Positions 51,435-60,667 are shown, counted from the stretch's first letter. The stretch: DNA of 64,000 bases from DATEAV01 sp964575425 (GCA_964575425.1 CAZNRD010000014.1:1-64000); one strand, 5' to 3'. A program made the numbers and translations. Notes: a model not told the origin generated them from the letters alone.

Positions 51435-52787
51435 ATGCTATCTATCATCGATGTGCCAACGGCTGCCACCACGATCCTGCGGCGCGTGCCGCCCGATCTC
51501 GAACAAGTCCCCTCTGTTCTCCTGGATCGCATTGAAGCGGCTCTTGGAGAGCGGCTCTCCCCCCAGGCGGCGGTGGATTGCATCCTGCGCGACGTTCGCG
51601 CGCGCGGCGATGCCGCCGTTCGTTTCTGGACGGAGAGACTGGACGGCGTGGCTCTCGACCGTCTTCTCGTCTCCGGCGATGCCCTGCCGTCTGCCTTGAA
51701 TTCGCTTTCGAAGGAAGAGCAGGAGGCGCTGGAGCTGGCTGCCGGACGCATCGAGGCGTTTCACAGGAGGCAGCCGCTCACCTCATGGGTAACGCAGGAA
51801 CTGGGCGGCGTGATGGGGCAGTTGATTCGGCCGATCCGGCGGGTGGGGCTTTATGTGCCGGCCGGCTCAGCGCCCCTGCTATCGAGCGTTCTGATGTCGG
51901 CTGTTCCGGCCAGGGTGGCGGGCGTGGAAGAGATTGTGATCGCCGCGCCTCCGCAGCGTCAGACCGGCGAGGTACACCCAAGCATCCTTGCCGCTGCCGC
52001 CATCTCGGGTGTGAGCGAGGTCTTCGTCGCGGGCGGTGCACAGGCCATCGGCGCCCTGGCATACGGCACCGAATCGATGCGGCCGGTGGACAAGATCTTC
52101 GGCCCCGGCAATCTGTTCGTCATCCTCGCCAAGAAACAGGTCTTCGGTGTGGTCGGGATCGACGGGCTGGCAGGCCCCACGGAAACGGTGATCATTGCGG
52201 ACGATACGGCCACCCCAGCCTGGGTAGCATCGGATCTGCTTGCGCAGGCCGAACACGACCCGATGGCGTCTGCCATCTTGCTCACACCTTCGAGCGCCTT
52301 GGCTGAAGCCGTGCAGGCGGAGGTGGCGGAACAGATCGAAACCCTGCCGCGAGGGGATATCGTGCGGCAGGCCGTGGCCAACAGGGGAGGGATTGTGCTG
52401 ACGAAAAGCCTCGAGGAGGCCTTCGCGCTTTCCAACGCATACGCCCCCGAGCACCTGACCTTGATGGTGCGCGACCCCTGGGCCTGGATTGAGAAGGTCA
52501 CCGCTGCAGGCGGAGTCTTCCTGGGCGAGTATTCCACGGAAGTGTTGGGCGACTATGTGGCGGGCCCCAGCCACGTCATGCCTACGGGCGGCACAGCGCG
52601 GTTTTCCTCCCCCCTCAACGTGTGGGACTTCATCCACATCATCAGCCTCGTTGGATTGCCCCAGCCGGTTGGCTGTGCGTTGGCTGGCCCCGCCGCTGTG
52701 CTTGCTCGGATGGAACGCCTCGAAGCCCATTGCCGTTCCGCCGACTGGAGAGCGGCGTCACATCATTCTCGCGCTGCGAAGACCTGA
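51435..52787 (+). CDS. HisD-family zinc dehydrogenase
   Basis: 450-aa protein of the histidinol dehydrogenase family. Conserved features: LYVPAGSAPLLSSVLMSAVP, the catalytic pair in YAPEHLTL (Glu-His), zinc ligands in AQAEHD (Gln, His), GDYVAGPSH (Asp) and a late LEAHCRSADW (His). No other his genes are present; instead a TauABC-like transporter follows at once. HisD homologues such as HpsN oxidise sulfopropanediol, so a non-histidine substrate is quite possible. The name hisD is therefore not given. ATG 51435 follows GAGGG. Confidence 0.85.
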   Translation: MLSIIDVPTAATTILRRVPPDLEQVPSVLLDRIEAALGERLSPQAAVDCILRDVRARGDAAVRFWTERLDGVALDRLLVSGDALPSALNSLSKEEQEALELAAGRIEAFHRRQPLTSWVTQELGGVMGQLIRPIRRVGLYVPAGSAPLLSSVLMSAVPARVAGVEEIVIAAPPQRQTGEVHPSILAAAAISGVSEVFVAGGAQAIGALAYGTESMRPVDKIFGPGNLFVILAKKQVFGVVGIDGLAGPTETVIIADDTATPAWVASDLLAQAEHDPMASAILLTPSSALAEAVQAEVAEQIETLPRGDIVRQAVANRGGIVLTKSLEEAFALSNAYAPEHLTLMVRDPWAWIEKVTAAGGVFLGEYSTEVLGDYVAGPSHVMPTGGTARFSSPLNVWDFIHIISLVGLPQPVGCALAGPAAVLARMERLEAHCRSADWRAASHHSRAAKT

Positions 52788-52796
52788 GGAGGCACA

Positions 52797-53750
52797 ATGG
52801 ATCGCTTGCTTCGCACTACGCTTTATCTGTTCACAGCTGCGCTCCTTCTGGCAGCATGTGCAGGGCAGCGTGCCCAGCCGATGCTGATTCGGATCGGCAC
52901 GCAACCGTGGATTGGCTACGGGCCCTGGTGGATTGCTGTGGAGGAGGGCCTCTTCGCGAAACATGGCCTGGAGGTGGAGCTGGTGGACTTTGTGGAGGAC
53001 AAGGAGGTCAATGCCGCCTTCGCCTCCGGCCAGATGGATGCCGCCAACCTTGCGACGCATACGGCCATCAAGCTGTTCGCGGCGGGTGTGGACCTGCGTA
53101 TCGTGCTGTTCGAAGACGCCTCCTACGAAGCCGATGCCGTCGTTGCCCCCTCGGCATTCACTTCCATCGCCGATTTGAGGGGCAAGAAGGTGGCCTACGA
53201 GGAAGGCACCACCAGCGACCTGCTGCTTAACTACGCACTGGCGCAGCAGGGCATGACGCGGGCGGATATCACTCCTGTGTTCATGCCCGCGGCGGATGCA
53301 GGGGCCACCTTGATCGCCGGCCAGGTCGATGTGGCAGTCACCTATGAACCGTACATCTCCGCCGCGCTGGCCCAGAACAACGACCTGAGACTGCTCTACA
53401 CCGCCGCAGAACGGCCCGGTTTGATTTCCGATGTCTTGGTCGTTCGCGCAGGCCTGGAACCGACGGTGGTGACAGCGCTGCTGCGTGTGTGGGATGAGGC
53501 TCTGGCCTTCTACAACAACAACCCTGACGAAGGGAAGGCCACCATCGCGCGCGCGGTGGGCGCTCCTCCGGAAGAACTGCGGACCGCATTCGATGGCGTG
53601 CGGTTCTACACGCTGGCGGACAACAGAGCCGGCTTGAGGGGCGAATTCACCATCCTGTTGAGGGACGTGGCCGAAGTCTCTAGGTCCATCGGGTTGTTCG
53701 AAAGCATCCCCGACCTGGAGAGGATTGTGGATGATTCGGCATATCCGTAG
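52797..53750 (+). CDS. TauA/SsuA/NMT1-like substrate-binding lipoprotein
   Basis: 317-aa solute-binding protein. Lipoprotein signal with LLLAAC (Cys about residue 21), then IRIGTQPWIGYGPWWIAVEEGLF and SGQMDAANLATHT, the pattern of taurine, aliphatic-sulfonate, nitrate and pyrimidine-precursor binding proteins. GAGG before the ATG, 9 bp after the HisD-family gene. With the permease and ATPase it forms one importer; the ligand cannot be read from sequence. Confidence 0.9.
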   Translation: MDRLLRTTLYLFTAALLLAACAGQRAQPMLIRIGTQPWIGYGPWWIAVEEGLFAKHGLEVELVDFVEDKEVNAAFASGQMDAANLATHTAIKLFAAGVDLRIVLFEDASYEADAVVAPSAFTSIADLRGKKVAYEEGTTSDLLLNYALAQQGMTRADITPVFMPAADAGATLIAGQVDVAVTYEPYISAALAQNNDLRLLYTAAERPGLISDVLVVRAGLEPTVVTALLRVWDEALAFYNNNPDEGKATIARAVGAPPEELRTAFDGVRFYTLADNRAGLRGEFTILLRDVAEVSRSIGLFESIPDLERIVDDSAYP

Positions 53751-53877
53751 GCCGGGACGCAGAGAGGCGATTCCACAGCCGCCCGCCAAACGCGCCTCAT
53801 GACCGTGGGAGGCGATCGTCTGGAGAGCCGGGGTCGTTCACAGCTGACACCCGAATGCCTTGCTCGCGGGAATACAG

Positions 53878-53921
53878 AACCGGGGCAAAGCGGAGGAACG
53901 GCTGAGGCTTAGCCCCAGGTT
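53878..53921 (+). terminator. Hairpin between binding-protein and permease genes
   Basis: AACCGGGGC (53878-53886) pairs with GCCCC-A-GGTT (53912-53921) with one bulged A; the 25-base loop is not otherwise structured. It lies in the 188-bp space after the binding-protein gene. Probably a message-stability element. Confidence 0.45.
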
Positions 53922-53938
53922 GCCTTTGGGTTGAGAGG

Positions 53939-54769
53939 ATGACCAACTTGCTCCGCCCTCGCCACAAACGGAAGATCCGTCTGCTTGACCTGCGCGGGGA
54001 GATTCATCCCCTCCTCTATTTCATGGCAGGAGGGAGCTTCATCGCGTTGTTCTGGATCGCGTGGTGGGCAGTTACGGCCTTGGGATGGGTAGGCCCCATT
54101 TTCCTGCCTTCGCCAGCCGCGGTGTGGAATGAATTCCAGAGGCAGTTGAGCGACGGCATTCTCTGGCTGGATGTCAGAGCAAGCGTCTATCGTATTACCG
54201 TCGGATGGGCGATATCCACCCTGTTGGCGCTGCCCGTCGGCATCCTGATGGGGAGTTTTCGCTTCTTTGAAGGGCTGTTCGAGCCGTTCATCGACTTCGT
54301 GCGGTACATGCCGGCGGTGGCCTTTGTGCCGTTGACCATCCTGTGGGCCGGGGTAGACGACAGCCAGAAATTCATCATCCTCTTCATCGGCACCTTCTTT
54401 CAGCAGGTGTTGATGGTGATGGACAACGTCAAGACCGTGCCGTACGAAATGATTCAGGTGAGTTACACCTTTGGCTTGGGCAAGGGCGACATCCTGCGCA
54501 AAGTGGTCCTGCCCGCGGTGTCACCCGGCATTTGGGACACGCTTCGCATCACGCTCGGCTGGGCGTGGACATACCTGGTTGTGGCGGAGTTGGTGGCAGC
54601 CAATGTGGGCCTGGGCTATCGCATCATGCGCGCGCAGCGTTTCCTGCAAACCGATACCATCATTCTCGGCATCCTGGTGATCGGCGTCCTGGGCCTGCTG
54701 ACCGATTACGCATTCAAGTTCGGGTATCGCCTTCTCTTTCACTGGGCCGAGCAGAGGAGGGGCACGTGA
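53939..54769 (+). CDS. TauC/SsuC-like ABC permease
   Basis: 276-aa permease with six helices and the family loop for ATPase contact (EMIQVSYTFGLGKGDILRKVVLPAVSP cut here to its EAA-like part GLGKGDILRKVVLPA) near residue 180. A positively charged start of about 20 residues faces the cytoplasm. Its last base pairs overlap the ATPase gene as GTGA, so the two are translationally coupled. Confidence 0.9.
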   Translation: MTNLLRPRHKRKIRLLDLRGEIHPLLYFMAGGSFIALFWIAWWAVTALGWVGPIFLPSPAAVWNEFQRQLSDGILWLDVRASVYRITVGWAISTLLALPVGILMGSFRFFEGLFEPFIDFVRYMPAVAFVPLTILWAGVDDSQKFIILFIGTFFQQVLMVMDNVKTVPYEMIQVSYTFGLGKGDILRKVVLPAVSPGIWDTLRITLGWAWTYLVVAELVAANVGLGYRIMRAQRFLQTDTIILGILVIGVLGLLTDYAFKFGYRLLFHWAEQRRGT

Positions 54770-55542
54770 GACAGATGCTGTGCGCCAATGGTGTCTGGAA
54801 GGTCTTTACCCCCGGCCTTGGCGCCAGGGTGCTCGCCATTCGAGACCTGGACCTCTGGGTGGGAGAGAACGAATTCGTTTCGCTGCTCGGGCCTTCTGGC
54901 TGCGGCAAGTCGACCTTCCTGTTGCTGGCCGCCGGGCTGGATGGGCCTTCGAGGGGGGTTGTCCTGTTCAACGGCCAGCCGGTGGAGGGCCCGAGCGAGA
55001 AGCGGGGCATGGTGTTCCAGACCTACACGCTCTACCCCTGGCTGACCGTGGAAGAAAACATCCGCTTTGGTCTGGCGAAGTCCGGCCTAACGCTGAGGGA
55101 GCAAAGAGCGCGCGTGGACGAATTCATTGGGCTGGTGGGTCTGAAGGGCTTTGAGAAGGCCTATCCGAAGCACCTCTCAGGAGGAATGCGGCAGCGTGCA
55201 GCGATCGCCCGCGCACTGGCGTACCGCCCGCAGATGCTCTTGATGGACGAGCCGTTCGGCGCGCTCGATGCGCAAACGCGGCGGCTGATGCAGGAATTGC
55301 TGGTCAACGTGTGGGAAACACATCGCACCACTGTGCTTTTCGTGACTCACGATATCGAAGAGGCGCTGCTGCTTTCGGACCGAGTGTATGTGATGACAGC
55401 CCGACCCGGCACCATCAAGGCGGAGATTCAGGTGGACGTGCCCCGGCCGCGTTCCGTGGAAATGGAGGTCTCCCCCGTCTTTCTGGCCATGAGAAAGCGC
55501 TTGCTGGATCTCATTCGAGAAGAAGTTACTTTGCAGGCCTAG
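54766..55542 (+). CDS. TauB/SsuB-like ABC ATPase
   Basis: 258-aa ABC ATPase: Walker A GPSGCGKST (about residues 42-50), Q-loop MVFQTYTLYPW, signature HLSGGMRQRAAIARAL, Walker B MLLMDEPFGALD and switch His in FVTHDIEEAL. GTG 54766 overlaps the permease stop and follows AGGAGGGG. An ATG far upstream at 54343 is in frame but would lie entirely in the permease gene. Energises import by the neighbouring permease. Confidence 0.92.
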   Translation: MRQMLCANGVWKVFTPGLGARVLAIRDLDLWVGENEFVSLLGPSGCGKSTFLLLAAGLDGPSRGVVLFNGQPVEGPSEKRGMVFQTYTLYPWLTVEENIRFGLAKSGLTLREQRARVDEFIGLVGLKGFEKAYPKHLSGGMRQRAAIARALAYRPQMLLMDEPFGALDAQTRRLMQELLVNVWETHRTTVLFVTHDIEEALLLSDRVYVMTARPGTIKAEIQVDVPRPRSVEMEVSPVFLAMRKRLLDLIREEVTLQA

Positions 55543-55643
55543 TCGCCACGGCGGAAATCCCCGGCGTCGTTGGTGCAGCCGAGATCCGGCCGGAATCTCC
55601 GATATCAGCCTCACACACTACATTTCCAGAGAAGGACTGCCTC

Positions 55644-55680
55644 GCTTCCGGGGGACGCTCCACGGCGACGCCCCGGAAGC
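55644..55680 (+). terminator. Hairpin downstream of the TauABC-like operon
   Basis: GCTTCCGGGG (55644-55653) pairs perfectly over 10 bp with CCCCGGAAGC (55671-55680). No T-run follows. It lies 100 bp after the ATPase stop and may end the operon or mark an edge of the IS relic. Confidence 0.5.
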
Positions 55681-55799
55681 TGCGGCAGTTAGCGACTCCT
55701 TGAGAGAGGAAGCGCCGTCATGGGAAAGGCGCAACCAGCCTCAGCTTTCCCGACGCGCGTGGTGGAATGCCCCCTGCCGGTCCCTGAATCTCGGCGGTC

Positions 55800-56218
55800 A
55801 TGCGCCGAGAAGGCTCATGGCCCGAGGAAGATGACCTCCTGATATCGACCAGCCAATGGAAGTCGTTCGTGGGTGTGGGTGGACAGCCAGGGCGAGCTCG
55901 GTGGTGGCCGGATCGCATGCTTTGGGATGGACGCGCTAGGGGAACGGGAGTTGTGGTTGAGCAGCCCCGGCGAGGAGGCGATTGCAGCCCCGGAAGGCCT
56001 TCCCGCAGATAGCGCTGACGCCACTTGCAGATGGACTGCGGGCTCAGTTGGAGCACTTAGGAGATTGGCGCATTCCGCAGACCCTCTGCGGCCATCAGCA
56101 CCGGTCGCGCACGCAGCACCAGGGCAGAGGGCAACGACCGGGAAGTCCGATTGCTCTGGAGCTGGAGGCGTTCCTCCGCAGCCAAGACAACTGGAGCCTT
56201 GGGGTGGCCGGCGGTCAT
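55800..56218 (-). pseudogene. IS630-family transposase relic
   Basis: From an ATG at 56218 the minus strand encodes the helix-turn-helix end of an IS630 transposase: VVLAAEERLQLQSNRTSRS, LVLRARPVLMAAEGLRNAPI, then an in-frame TAA (56057-56059), then LSPQSICKWRQRYLREGLPG. After about 55980 the similarity is lost and the DDE catalytic domain is missing. No terminal repeats or TA duplications were found. It fills most of the 879-bp space 55543-56421. Confidence 0.65.
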
Positions 56219-56328
56219 GGGTTACTTTCCCCGAACGAGATGACCCAACATACCACCGGCTGGAGACATAATGCAAGCCGAAGAGCGTCCGGCTTTGGTC
56301 TGGACATGACCCCGGCTGGATCAATAGG

Positions 56329-56357
56329 TTGACTCAGATAGGAATCTATGCTATTAT
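56329..56357 (+). promoter_or_regulatory. Promoter of the LacI regulator / cluster B
   Basis: TTGACT (56329-56334), 17 bases, TATTAT (56352-56357). Predicted start near 56364, at the left edge of the operator. Confidence 0.75.
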
Positions 56358-56363
56358 GTTAGC

Positions 56364-56393
56364 GATACCGTGAACGATAGCGGGAACGGTAAC
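56364..56393. promoter_or_regulatory. LacI-type operator
   Basis: GATACCGT (56364-56371) and ACGGTAAC (56386-56393) form an inverted repeat with one mismatch, with a central GAACGATAGCGGGA containing further partial symmetry. Its place at the transcription start fits self-repression by the LacI protein. Confidence 0.5.
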
Positions 56394-56421
56394 GCGCCGG
56401 GCAGGCCCTCAGAACCCATCG

Positions 56422-57468
56422 GTGTCCGACTGCATGGCCAGGGGCAAACGGGTCACTATTAAGCAGGTTGCACGTGAAGCCGGTGTATCAACCCAGACGG
56501 TTTCCCGTGTGATTAATGAGCGCCCTGACGTCGCTCCCGAAACGCGACATCGTGTCAAGCAGGTTATCGAGCATCTCGGATACCAGCCTAGCGCTCTGGC
56601 GCGCAGCCTGATTCATCAACGCAGCCTCACGCTGGGAGTAGTCACCGCGGGATTGAAGTACATTGGGCCATCGCGGACCCTGAATGGCATTGCGGGGAAA
56701 GCCGAAGAGATGGGTTATGCGCTCCTGATAAAGGAACTGCCCAACTTCCGTCCCAACGACGTTCAACCCTTGATCAACTCGCTTCTCGCCAGGCAGGTGG
56801 ATGGCATCATCTGGGCCGTGCCCGAGGTTGGCAACAACCGTGACTGGCTTGAAGATCGGCTTCCTGAATTGGCCGTGCCGATGATCTTTCTCACCATGCA
56901 ACCGCGGGCGGGCCTGTCCATTGTTTCAGTCGACAACTATCTTGGCGGACGCATGGCAACGGAGCACTTGCTCAAACAGGGATATTGCCGGATTGGACAT
57001 ATCTCAGGTCCACTGGATTGGTGGGAAGCCAGACAGCGGAAGGAAGGTTGGCAGGATGCCCTCTTGGAAGCAGGTATGTCCATGTCGGACGAGCAATGGG
57101 TCGAGGGGAACTGGTCGTCTGCTAGTGGAGACAAGGCGATCCGTCAACTGATGGACCAGTATCCAGGCATGAACGCCGCCTTTGTGGCCAATGATCAAAT
57201 GGCCCTAAGTGTGCTGCAGTTCGCCTGCCAAACGGGTCTTCGGGTACCGCAGGACTTGGCGGTTGTCGGATTTGATGGCATCCCAGAGGCAGCCTACTAT
57301 TGGCCACCGCTTACGACCATCTATCAGGATCAACACACGCTGGGCTGCACGGCGGTGAAGGAATTGGTCCGTATTGTCGAGCTGGGTCAGGAAGACACAG
57401 ACGCCACGCCGAAGACAATGCTCTTCCAACCAGAGCTCATCGTCCGGGCGAGTTCAACCCGCGAGTAA
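56422..57468 (+). CDS. LacI-family transcriptional regulator
   Basis: 348-aa (or 344) sugar-responsive repressor. Helix-turn-helix at about residues 10-35 (VTIKQVAREAGVSTQTVSRV), hinge helix SALARSL, then a periplasmic-binding-type ligand domain ending VVGFDGIPEAAYYWPPLTTI. Starts on GTG 56422 or, equally likely, ATG 56434. It is first in cluster B, followed by an FucI/AraA-type isomerase after 129 bp, so its inducer is probably the cluster B sugar or its phosphate. Confidence 0.93.
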   Translation: MSDCMARGKRVTIKQVAREAGVSTQTVSRVINERPDVAPETRHRVKQVIEHLGYQPSALARSLIHQRSLTLGVVTAGLKYIGPSRTLNGIAGKAEEMGYALLIKELPNFRPNDVQPLINSLLARQVDGIIWAVPEVGNNRDWLEDRLPELAVPMIFLTMQPRAGLSIVSVDNYLGGRMATEHLLKQGYCRIGHISGPLDWWEARQRKEGWQDALLEAGMSMSDEQWVEGNWSSASGDKAIRQLMDQYPGMNAAFVANDQMALSVLQFACQTGLRVPQDLAVVGFDGIPEAAYYWPPLTTIYQDQHTLGCTAVKELVRIVELGQEDTDATPKTMLFQPELIVRASSTRE

Positions 57469-57597
57469 CGCCCCATAGAGGTGGCGGATCATCCTTTCTT
57501 GACAACTTCCTTCGCCGAAACCCGGTCTTCCATGGCCCAAGCCAGCAGGCACCGCCCAAGCGAAGTATCGCTGGGTGATGGCAAGGAGATGAACACC

Positions 57598-59031
57598 GTG
57601 ACAGAAGACGTCCTGGGTCTGATTGTGGGCAACCGAGGCTTCTTTCCGGATCATCTGTGCAAGACGGGTCGAGAGACCATCCTGAAGGTCATGGAGGATG
57701 AGGGGATCAAGGTCGTCGCCTTGGCACCTGAAGACACACCCTTTGGAAGCGTAGAGAGTCTGAGCGACGCCGAGAAGTGCGCCAAGCTTTTTGCCCGCCA
57801 TCGCGACGAGATCGGCGGTGTATTGGTGACTCTGCCGAATTTCGGTGATGAGCAAGCCGTCGCCAACAGCCTGCGATGGGCAAACCTGGACGTTCCCGTC
57901 CTTATCCATGCATTTCCTGACGATATCGCAAGAATGACTGTTTCAGATCGGCGAGATTCCTTCTGCGGGAAGATATCGGTCTGCAACAACTTGAGGCAAT
58001 ACGGGATCAAGTTCTCTCTAACCTCGCTTCACACGACTGATCCGGAGAGTGACGACTTCCGGGAGGATCTGCGGCGCTTTGTGAGTACATGTCGTGTCGT
58101 GCGCGGCTTCAGAAACGCACGCATTGGTGCTCTTGGCGCCCGCCCGGGGGCTTTCAATACCGTCCGTCATAGCGAGAAGCTGCTCGAAAGGGCGGGTATC
58201 AGTGTCACAACGCTCGACCTATCGGAGGTTCTGGGCCAGGCGGAGCGCATTCAGGAGCACGACTCCCGGCTCAGGGCGAAGTTGAATCAAATCAAGGCCT
58301 ACATTTCCACGGCGGGGATCCCCCCGGAAGCGCTGGTCAAGATGGCCCGGTTCGGCGTCGTGGTCGATTCCTGGATGGAGGAGAGGAATCTGGTGGCTAG
58401 CGCCGTGCAATGCTGGACGTCGATGGAGGAGTACTTTGGCGTGGTCCCATGCGCGGTGATGAGCATGATGAGCAATAACCTGCTGCCAAGTGCCTGCGAG
58501 GTCGACGTTTGCGGGGCTTTGGGCATGTACGGCCTGAGGCTGGCATCCGGGAAACCAAGTGCCATCGTCGACTGGAACAACAACTATGGCGATGATCCGG
58601 ACAAGGGTGTGATCTTCCATTGCTCCAACTTCCCCATTGACGTGTTCATCGATGAAGCCACGGGTGGGGGGGATTGCCCCGTGATGGACTACCAGGCGAT
58701 CATCGCGGGCGCGGTGGGCAAGGAACACACCTTTGGGACGGTCGTCGGCCGGCTTCGACCCGAGCCCTTCACTTTCTGCCGTGTTTCCACCGACGATGTG
58801 AACGGTCGCATTGTGGGCTATGTCGGTGAGGGGCACTTGGTGGATGATCCCTTGAAGACGTTCGGAGGCTACGGCGTCTTCCATGTCCCCAACCTGCAAG
58901 TGCTGCTGAGGCATATCTGCGAACATGGCTTCGAACACCACGTGGCAATCAACCTGTCGCGAACAGCTTCCGCCGTACATGAGGCGCTGGAGAAGTACCT
59001 TGGCTGGGATGTCTACTACCATGGCGGATGA
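57598..59031 (+). CDS. L-fucose/L-arabinose isomerase superfamily protein
   Basis: 477-aa protein of the FucI/AraA fold, which isomerises aldoses to ketoses with Mn2+. Features include LVTLPNFGDEQAVANSLRW in the N-terminal domain, CNNLRQYG, and the later VVDSWMEERNLVASAVQCW, CEVDVCGALGMYGL and DWNNNYG segments that carry the metal Glu/Asp. The end is about 100 residues shorter than classical FucI (about 590 aa). GTG 57598 with AAGGAG nine bases upstream is preferred to ATG 57589 or 57481. The exact sugar is unknown. Confidence 0.85.
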   Translation: MTEDVLGLIVGNRGFFPDHLCKTGRETILKVMEDEGIKVVALAPEDTPFGSVESLSDAEKCAKLFARHRDEIGGVLVTLPNFGDEQAVANSLRWANLDVPVLIHAFPDDIARMTVSDRRDSFCGKISVCNNLRQYGIKFSLTSLHTTDPESDDFREDLRRFVSTCRVVRGFRNARIGALGARPGAFNTVRHSEKLLERAGISVTTLDLSEVLGQAERIQEHDSRLRAKLNQIKAYISTAGIPPEALVKMARFGVVVDSWMEERNLVASAVQCWTSMEEYFGVVPCAVMSMMSNNLLPSACEVDVCGALGMYGLRLASGKPSAIVDWNNNYGDDPDKGVIFHCSNFPIDVFIDEATGGGDCPVMDYQAIIAGAVGKEHTFGTVVGRLRPEPFTFCRVSTDDVNGRIVGYVGEGHLVDDPLKTFGGYGVFHVPNLQVLLRHICEHGFEHHVAINLSRTASAVHEALEKYLGWDVYYHGG

Positions 59032-59120
59032 ACTCAGGATGGAGGCAATTCGGAAACGCGAGGCAACTGACGGCGATGGAAAGAACGTGATGGATGCACG
59101 ATGACCCGGGGGATGGATAG

Positions 59121-60212
59121 ATGACAGAATTCAGCCAGAAGAGAGAACGCATTCTGGCTCTCTTGGAGACGCACAATCTCGACGCGCTTCTTCTCCAGCG
59201 TGTGAGCAGCGTGGCCTGGGCAACGTGCGGGGCGTCTTCCTTTGTTAACAGAGCTTCGACCAACGGAGAGGTCTCCCTTCTTATCACACCTGTCAGCCAG
59301 ATTCTGATCACAAACAACATCGAGGCGCCAAGGCTTGAGCAAGAAGAGGGGCTCGCCAGACAGGGTTGGGAGTTGCACGTTTCACCCTGGTATGAGTCCG
59401 GGCAAGCTGTAACCCGTCTGACGGATGGCACTCGATTGGGAGCAGACGGCGCATTTCCGGGAACGGTGGACCTCTCGGCGGACATGGCCCGTCTCCGATC
59501 GTGGCTCACACCGCAAGAGGGGGAGCGTTTCCGGATGTTGGGACGCTATTGCGCGGATGCCATGAGCAGCGCAGTGCAGGCCATCCGACCCGGCCTGAGC
59601 GAGCACCAGATTGCTGCGCTACTTGCCCAAGAGACGGAAGCCCGCGGCGTGCAGGCCATCGTGAACCTCGTCGCCGCAGACGATAGGGTTTTTGCCTTCC
59701 GACACCCTCTGCCGACGGCGAGGGAACTGAAGCGATATGCGATGCTTGTCCTATGTGGACGGAAGTGGGGATTGGTGTGCTCCTTGACAAGGCTTGTTCA
59801 CTATGGGCGCTTGCCGGAAGATCTGCAGCGCAAAGCAGAAGCAGTGGCACGAATTGATGCCACCTTGATCCATGCCACCCGCCCTGGCAAGACCCTGGGT
59901 GACGTGTTCCATCGCATTATCGATGCCTATGCCGAAGCAGGCTTTCCGGACGAGTGGAAACTACACCACCAAGGTGGCTCAACCGGCTACGAACCGCGCG
60001 AGTGTCTTGCCACTCCTGGTTCAACCGATTTGGTCTCAGTCGGTCAGGTCTACGCCTGGAATCCATCTATCACCGGGACAAAGTCCGAGGATTCGGTGTT
60101 GGTAGGCGAGACGAAGAACGAGGTCTTGACGTCGATTGAGGGCTGGCCCAGGCTGACATCTGTTGTGGATGGCGATGTCTATGAGCGTCCCGCAATCTTG
60201 CAGATATCATGA
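59121..60212 (+). CDS. M24-fold (creatinase/prolidase-like) protein lacking metal ligands
   Basis: 363-aa two-domain pita-bread protein: creatinase N-domain about residues 8-125, then the M24 catalytic domain. The His motif (HHQGGSTGYEPRE) and a Glu (TKSEDSVLV) are kept, but where active peptidases have two metal Asp residues (a D-G-x-x-x-D-x-T-R pattern) this reads LCGRKWGLVCSLTR, and the Glu motif is WNPSITG. So it is not a normal aminopeptidase; metal-free creatinase is a precedent. Sits between an isomerase and a sugar importer, overlapping the next ORF (ATGA). Confidence 0.82.
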   Translation: MTEFSQKRERILALLETHNLDALLLQRVSSVAWATCGASSFVNRASTNGEVSLLITPVSQILITNNIEAPRLEQEEGLARQGWELHVSPWYESGQAVTRLTDGTRLGADGAFPGTVDLSADMARLRSWLTPQEGERFRMLGRYCADAMSSAVQAIRPGLSEHQIAALLAQETEARGVQAIVNLVAADDRVFAFRHPLPTARELKRYAMLVLCGRKWGLVCSLTRLVHYGRLPEDLQRKAEAVARIDATLIHATRPGKTLGDVFHRIIDAYAEAGFPDEWKLHHQGGSTGYEPRECLATPGSTDLVSVGQVYAWNPSITGTKSEDSVLVGETKNEVLTSIEGWPRLTSVVDGDVYERPAILQIS

Positions 60213-60667
60213 CCAACGAGGCCACGCACAATGCAGCTGATGCCATTCCCTCGCGGGGGCACGGACTTGTGGCGCAGTTGATCGCACCTCTGAAGGAGAA
60301 TCATCCCATAAGGGCAGCAGTGGTTGCTTCGCGACGACTTGGTTACGAACTATGGACAGGTGCTGCCGAGCATGCAGGCGGCGACCGTGTAGCAGTGTGT
60401 CGAAACCTGGCCTTGTCTGAAGACGGACCTGCCTCGGGTCTCACAAAGGACTTGCGTTCTTTCGCCAGACGGGGTGATCCATTCTCTCAGATGATCGAAC
60501 GTCTTTGTATCGTGGGAACCCGTTTGGACCCTTCTCAAGGCCCGGGAAAGGAGGTGAGAACGCGTCGACTCACAGCGTTGGCTCCGATGCGACTCTTCGC
60601 CGCCAGCATGGTGGGCTTCGACATCCACCGGTGGACAAGCCCACCCCGTTCTCTAAGGAGGGAATGA
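60209..60667 (+). CDS. Hypothetical protein, uncertain
   Basis: 152-aa open frame whose ATG overlaps the upstream stop (ATGA). No hydrophobic segment, no recognised motif; residues 15-100 look protein-like while the last 30 run over the ribosome site of the next gene. It might be real and co-translated, or a chance frame in a 450-base spacer. Kept because of the overlap and length. Confidence 0.4.
   Translation: MTNEATHNAADAIPSRGHGLVAQLIAPLKENHPIRAAVVASRRLGYELWTGAAEHAGGDRVAVCRNLALSEDGPASGLTKDLRSFARRGDPFSQMIERLCIVGTRLDPSQGPGKEVRTRRLTALAPMRLFAASMVGFDIHRWTSPPRSLRRE

Noticed and set aside
56422..59031. Sulfoquinovose or fucose pathway assignment for cluster B
   Set aside because: The isomerase superfamily covers many sugars; no sulfo-sugar aldolase, kinase or fuculose gene is visible.
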